Of a DNA stretch of 8,104 bases, positions 6,572 to 8,104 are shown piece after piece. The position numbers and the translations under genes are program-made. How positions within the stretch are numbered: position 1 is the stretch's first letter; every line of letters starts with the position of its first letter. The notes under the pieces were generated by a model. The model saw only the letters and a program-made list of their open reading frames with translations, ran no database searches and was not told where the DNA came from. Origin of the DNA: JAAFIP01 sp031431335 (GTDB lineage: Bacteria > Pseudomonadota > Gammaproteobacteria > Burkholderiales > Burkholderiaceae_C). Location of the stretch: positions 1-8,104 of the forward strand of contig JANPDG010000103.1 of NCBI GenBank assembly GCA_031431335.1. The letters are read 5' to 3'.

Positions 6572-7312
6572 TCAGCCGCCCAGTTCATCCGCCCGAACCT
6601 GCGCTAGAGCAAAATCCAAATCACCCGAGTAAATCGCGCGACCGCAAATCACGCCTTCGATGCCTTCGCCTTCCACAGCGCAGAGCTTTTCAATATCAGC
6701 CATGTTGCTCAAACCACCCGATGCGATGACGGGGATGGTGAGGGCTTGGGCCAGTTTGACGGTGGCTTCGATGTTGATGCCTGTCAGCATACCGTCGCGG
6801 CCGATGTCGGTGTAAATGATGCTCTCCACACCATAGCCTTCAAACTTTTTGGCAATGTCGATCACGTCGTGTTTGGTCAGTTTGCTCCAGCCGTCGGTGG
6901 CGACTTTGCCGTCTTTAGCGTCTAGCCCGACGATGATGTGGCCGGGGAAGGCGGTGCAGGCGTCTTGCAGGAAGCCGGGGTTTTTGATCGCTGCGGTGCC
7001 AATGATGACGTATTGCAGGCCCGCATCAATGTAGCGCTCAATCGTGTCCAGATCACGAATGCCGCCGCCCAGCTGCACGGGGATGTGTTGGCCGACGGCT
7101 TTCAAAATGCTTTTGATAGCGGACAGGTTTTTGGGCTGTCCGGCAAATGCGCCGTTCAGGTCGACCAAGTGCAGGCGGCGGGCGCCTTTGTCCAGCCAGC
7201 TTTGGGCCATGGCGGTGGGGTCTTCGCCGAAGGTGGTGGCTTGCTCCATATCGCCTTGTTTGAGGCGTACGCAGTGGCCGTCTTTGAGGTCGATGGCGGG
7301 GATGAGTTGCAT
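6572..7312 (-). CDS. hisA: HisA, ProFAR isomerase of histidine biosynthesis
   Basis: 1-(5-phosphoribosyl)-5-[(5-phosphoribosylamino)methylideneamino]imidazole-4-carboxamide isomerase, 246 aa. This cytoplasmic (beta-alpha)8 barrel performs the Amadori rearrangement that supplies the substrate of HisF-HisH. The N-terminus MQLIPAIDLKDGHCVRL carries the catalytic Asp8. The second catalytic aspartate is Asp131 in IIVGLDAKDGKVATDGW. Phosphate-binding signatures QLGGGIRD (80-87) and IASGGLSN are present, as is GRDGMLTG. Length is normal and the frame is intact. It follows hisH by 23 nt on the same strand, consistent with one operon. Downstream, where hisF is usual in related bacteria, the hepT-mntA pair begins after 19 nt instead. 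No strong Shine-Dalgarno precedes the ATG. Confidence 0.97.
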   Translation of the reverse strand: MQLIPAIDLKDGHCVRLKQGDMEQATTFGEDPTAMAQSWLDKGARRLHLVDLNGAFAGQPKNLSAIKSILKAVGQHIPVQLGGGIRDLDTIERYIDAGLQYVIIGTAAIKNPGFLQDACTAFPGHIIVGLDAKDGKVATDGWSKLTKHDVIDIAKKFEGYGVESIIYTDIGRDGMLTGINIEATVKLAQALTIPVIASGGLSNMADIEKLCAVEGEGIEGVICGRAIYSGDLDFALAQVRADELGG

Positions 7313-7335
7313 GGTGAGGTAAGGTTGAAGAAAAG

Positions 7336-8058
7336 TCAGGGGTTCCAGGCAAGGAAGTTGCGGTAGAGCGCTAAGCCTTGGGCGGCGCTTTTTTCAGGGT
7401 GAAACTGGGTTGCGAAAATGTTATCACGCGCGATGGCGGCTGTAAACGGCGCGCCGTAATCTGACTGGCCCACGCTGTGTGTGGCCAAACTAGGTTGGGC
7501 GTAAAAACTGTGCACAAAATAAAAATACGCTTGGTCGTCAATGCCCCTCCACAAGGCGTGGGCTTGCGATTGAACCACCCGGTTCCAGCCCATATGGGGC
7601 ACTTTATAACGGCTGCCATCAGGCTGCAAGCGGCCCTCGAGGTCAAACTTGCGCACTTTACCGGGAATCAAGCCCAGGCCTGGGGTGTCTTGCTCTTCAG
7701 AGTGGTCAAGCAGCATTTGCATGCCTACGCACACGCCAAACAAGGGCTTGGTGCGCGCCGCCTCAAGCACAGCGGGCAGCAGGTCGCCGCCTTGGGCTGC
7801 GCCCAGCTGATGCATGGTCTCTTGCATATGGTGGGCGCTGTGGCCTGGCGCGCCTTGGGCCTCGTGCAGCTCGCGCATGCAGTCGCGCATGGCGCCTTGG
7901 CCGGGCAGCACAATGCGCTGGGCGCTGCGCACATCTTCAGGTCGGTTAGAGATAACGACCTCTAGGCCAGAGCCCTTGGCGGCTTCTTGGACTGCGTTAG
8001 ACACGGAGCGTAAATTGCCCATGCCATAGTCAACAACTACAACGGTTTGGCTGGCCAT
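7336..8058 (-). CDS. hisH: HisH, glutamine amidotransferase subunit of imidazole glycerol phosphate synthase
   Basis: The glutaminase subunit of IGP synthase, 240 aa. It hydrolyses glutamine and channels ammonia to HisF. The class I amidotransferase triad is present: nucleophile Cys110 in FGVCVGMQML, with His220 and Glu222 in QFHPEKS. The N-terminal VVVVDYGMGNLRSV and the oxyanion-strand region VPHMGWN (153-159) are typical. The family is usually about 200-220 aa. The extra length lies near residues 66-91, between MRDCMREL and LLPAVLEAA, where relatives have only a few residues. This insert is flanked by an in-frame 10-bp direct repeat. It lies outside the catalytic triad, so the enzyme probably works. 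The start at 8058 fits the family N-terminus. The 46 nt upstream to the window edge show no clear Shine-Dalgarno or promoter, consistent with a gene inside an operon. Confidence 0.96.
   Translation of the reverse strand: MASQTVVVVDYGMGNLRSVSNAVQEAAKGSGLEVVISNRPEDVRSAQRIVLPGQGAMRDCMRELHEAQGAPGHSAHHMQETMHQLGAAQGGDLLPAVLEAARTKPLFGVCVGMQMLLDHSEEQDTPGLGLIPGKVRKFDLEGRLQPDGSRYKVPHMGWNRVVQSQAHALWRGIDDQAYFYFVHSFYAQPSLATHSVGQSDYGAPFTAAIARDNIFATQFHPEKSAAQGLALYRNFLAWNP
7788..7860 (-). repeat. Direct repeat pair flanking an insert in hisH
   Basis: The sequence CGCCTTGGGC occurs at 7788-7797 and again at 7851-7860, exactly 63 nt (21 codons) apart. On the coding strand each reads GCC CAA GGC G, giving Ala-Gln-Gly at residues 67-69 and 88-90 of HisH in the same frame. 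The segment between is the part of HisH that is extra compared with typical family members. A second short repeat, TCGCGCATG, occurs at 7871-7879 and 7883-7891, so the area is locally repetitive. Confidence 0.6.
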
Positions 8059-8104
8059 AATAATAGAGTGTGTAAGGCTGGCATAGCGCTTGGATGGGAT
8101 GATT

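Noticed and set aside
7477..7965. 162-codon open frame on the plus strand opposite hisH
   Set aside because: It is antisense to a clear hisH and has no recognisable domain; long antisense frames are expected in GC-rich coding DNA.
1..8104. tRNA genes, CRISPR arrays, transposase genes, attachment-site duplications
   Set aside because: No cloverleaf, regularly spaced repeats, transposase motifs or duplicated hisA 3' end were seen, so how the accessory block arrived cannot be told from this window.

Overview
The window looks like a betaproteobacterial chromosome, most likely Comamonadaceae-like. This is inferred from the HisH and HisA sequences and the hisH-hisA order. An accessory block of defence and toxin-antitoxin genes sits next to a housekeeping histidine operon. 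The his genes are GC-rich (hand counts of sampled 60-base lines give about 57-70%). The accessory genes are lower and more variable, and their intergenic regions are strongly AT-rich.

Layout, left to right. (1) Positions 1-146, minus: the first 48 codons of a Phd/YefM-type antitoxin, cut by the window edge, with a good promoter, a perfect 7-bp inverted-repeat operator and a Shine-Dalgarno just upstream. (2) 227-619, minus: a small XRE/HTH regulator. (3) 620-747: an AT-rich divergent control region with five copies of a TTRAACY-type heptamer. (4) 748-2739 and 2736-5717, plus: a complete type III restriction-modification pair, mod and res, overlapping by ATGA, with all key catalytic motifs present. 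(5) 5718-5816: a short convergent intergenic gap with no convincing terminator. (6) 5817-6552, minus: a HepT/MntA (HEPN-MNT) toxin-antitoxin pair. The antitoxin gene mntA is intact, but the toxin gene hepT has an in-frame TAA at codon 43. (7) 6572-8058, minus: hisA and hisH.

How the genes fit together. HisH supplies ammonia to HisF in the imidazole-glycerol-phosphate synthase step, and HisA makes the HisF substrate. hisF usually follows hisA directly in relatives, but here the hepT-mntA pair begins 19 nt after hisA, followed by the convergent restriction-modification system. This suggests that an accessory island has separated hisA from the rest of the his operon. Within the island, the XRE regulator faces mod and probably controls itself and the R-M genes through the repeated heptamer. 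The methyltransferase is made first and the nuclease follows by translational coupling.

The most interesting points are the nonsense-inactivated HepT toxin beside an intact AMPylating antitoxin, the operator array between the regulator and mod, the AT-rich mosaic target-recognition segment in mod, the break in his operon order, and an apparent 21-codon expansion in hisH flanked by 10-bp direct repeats. I see no fully novel gene family here.
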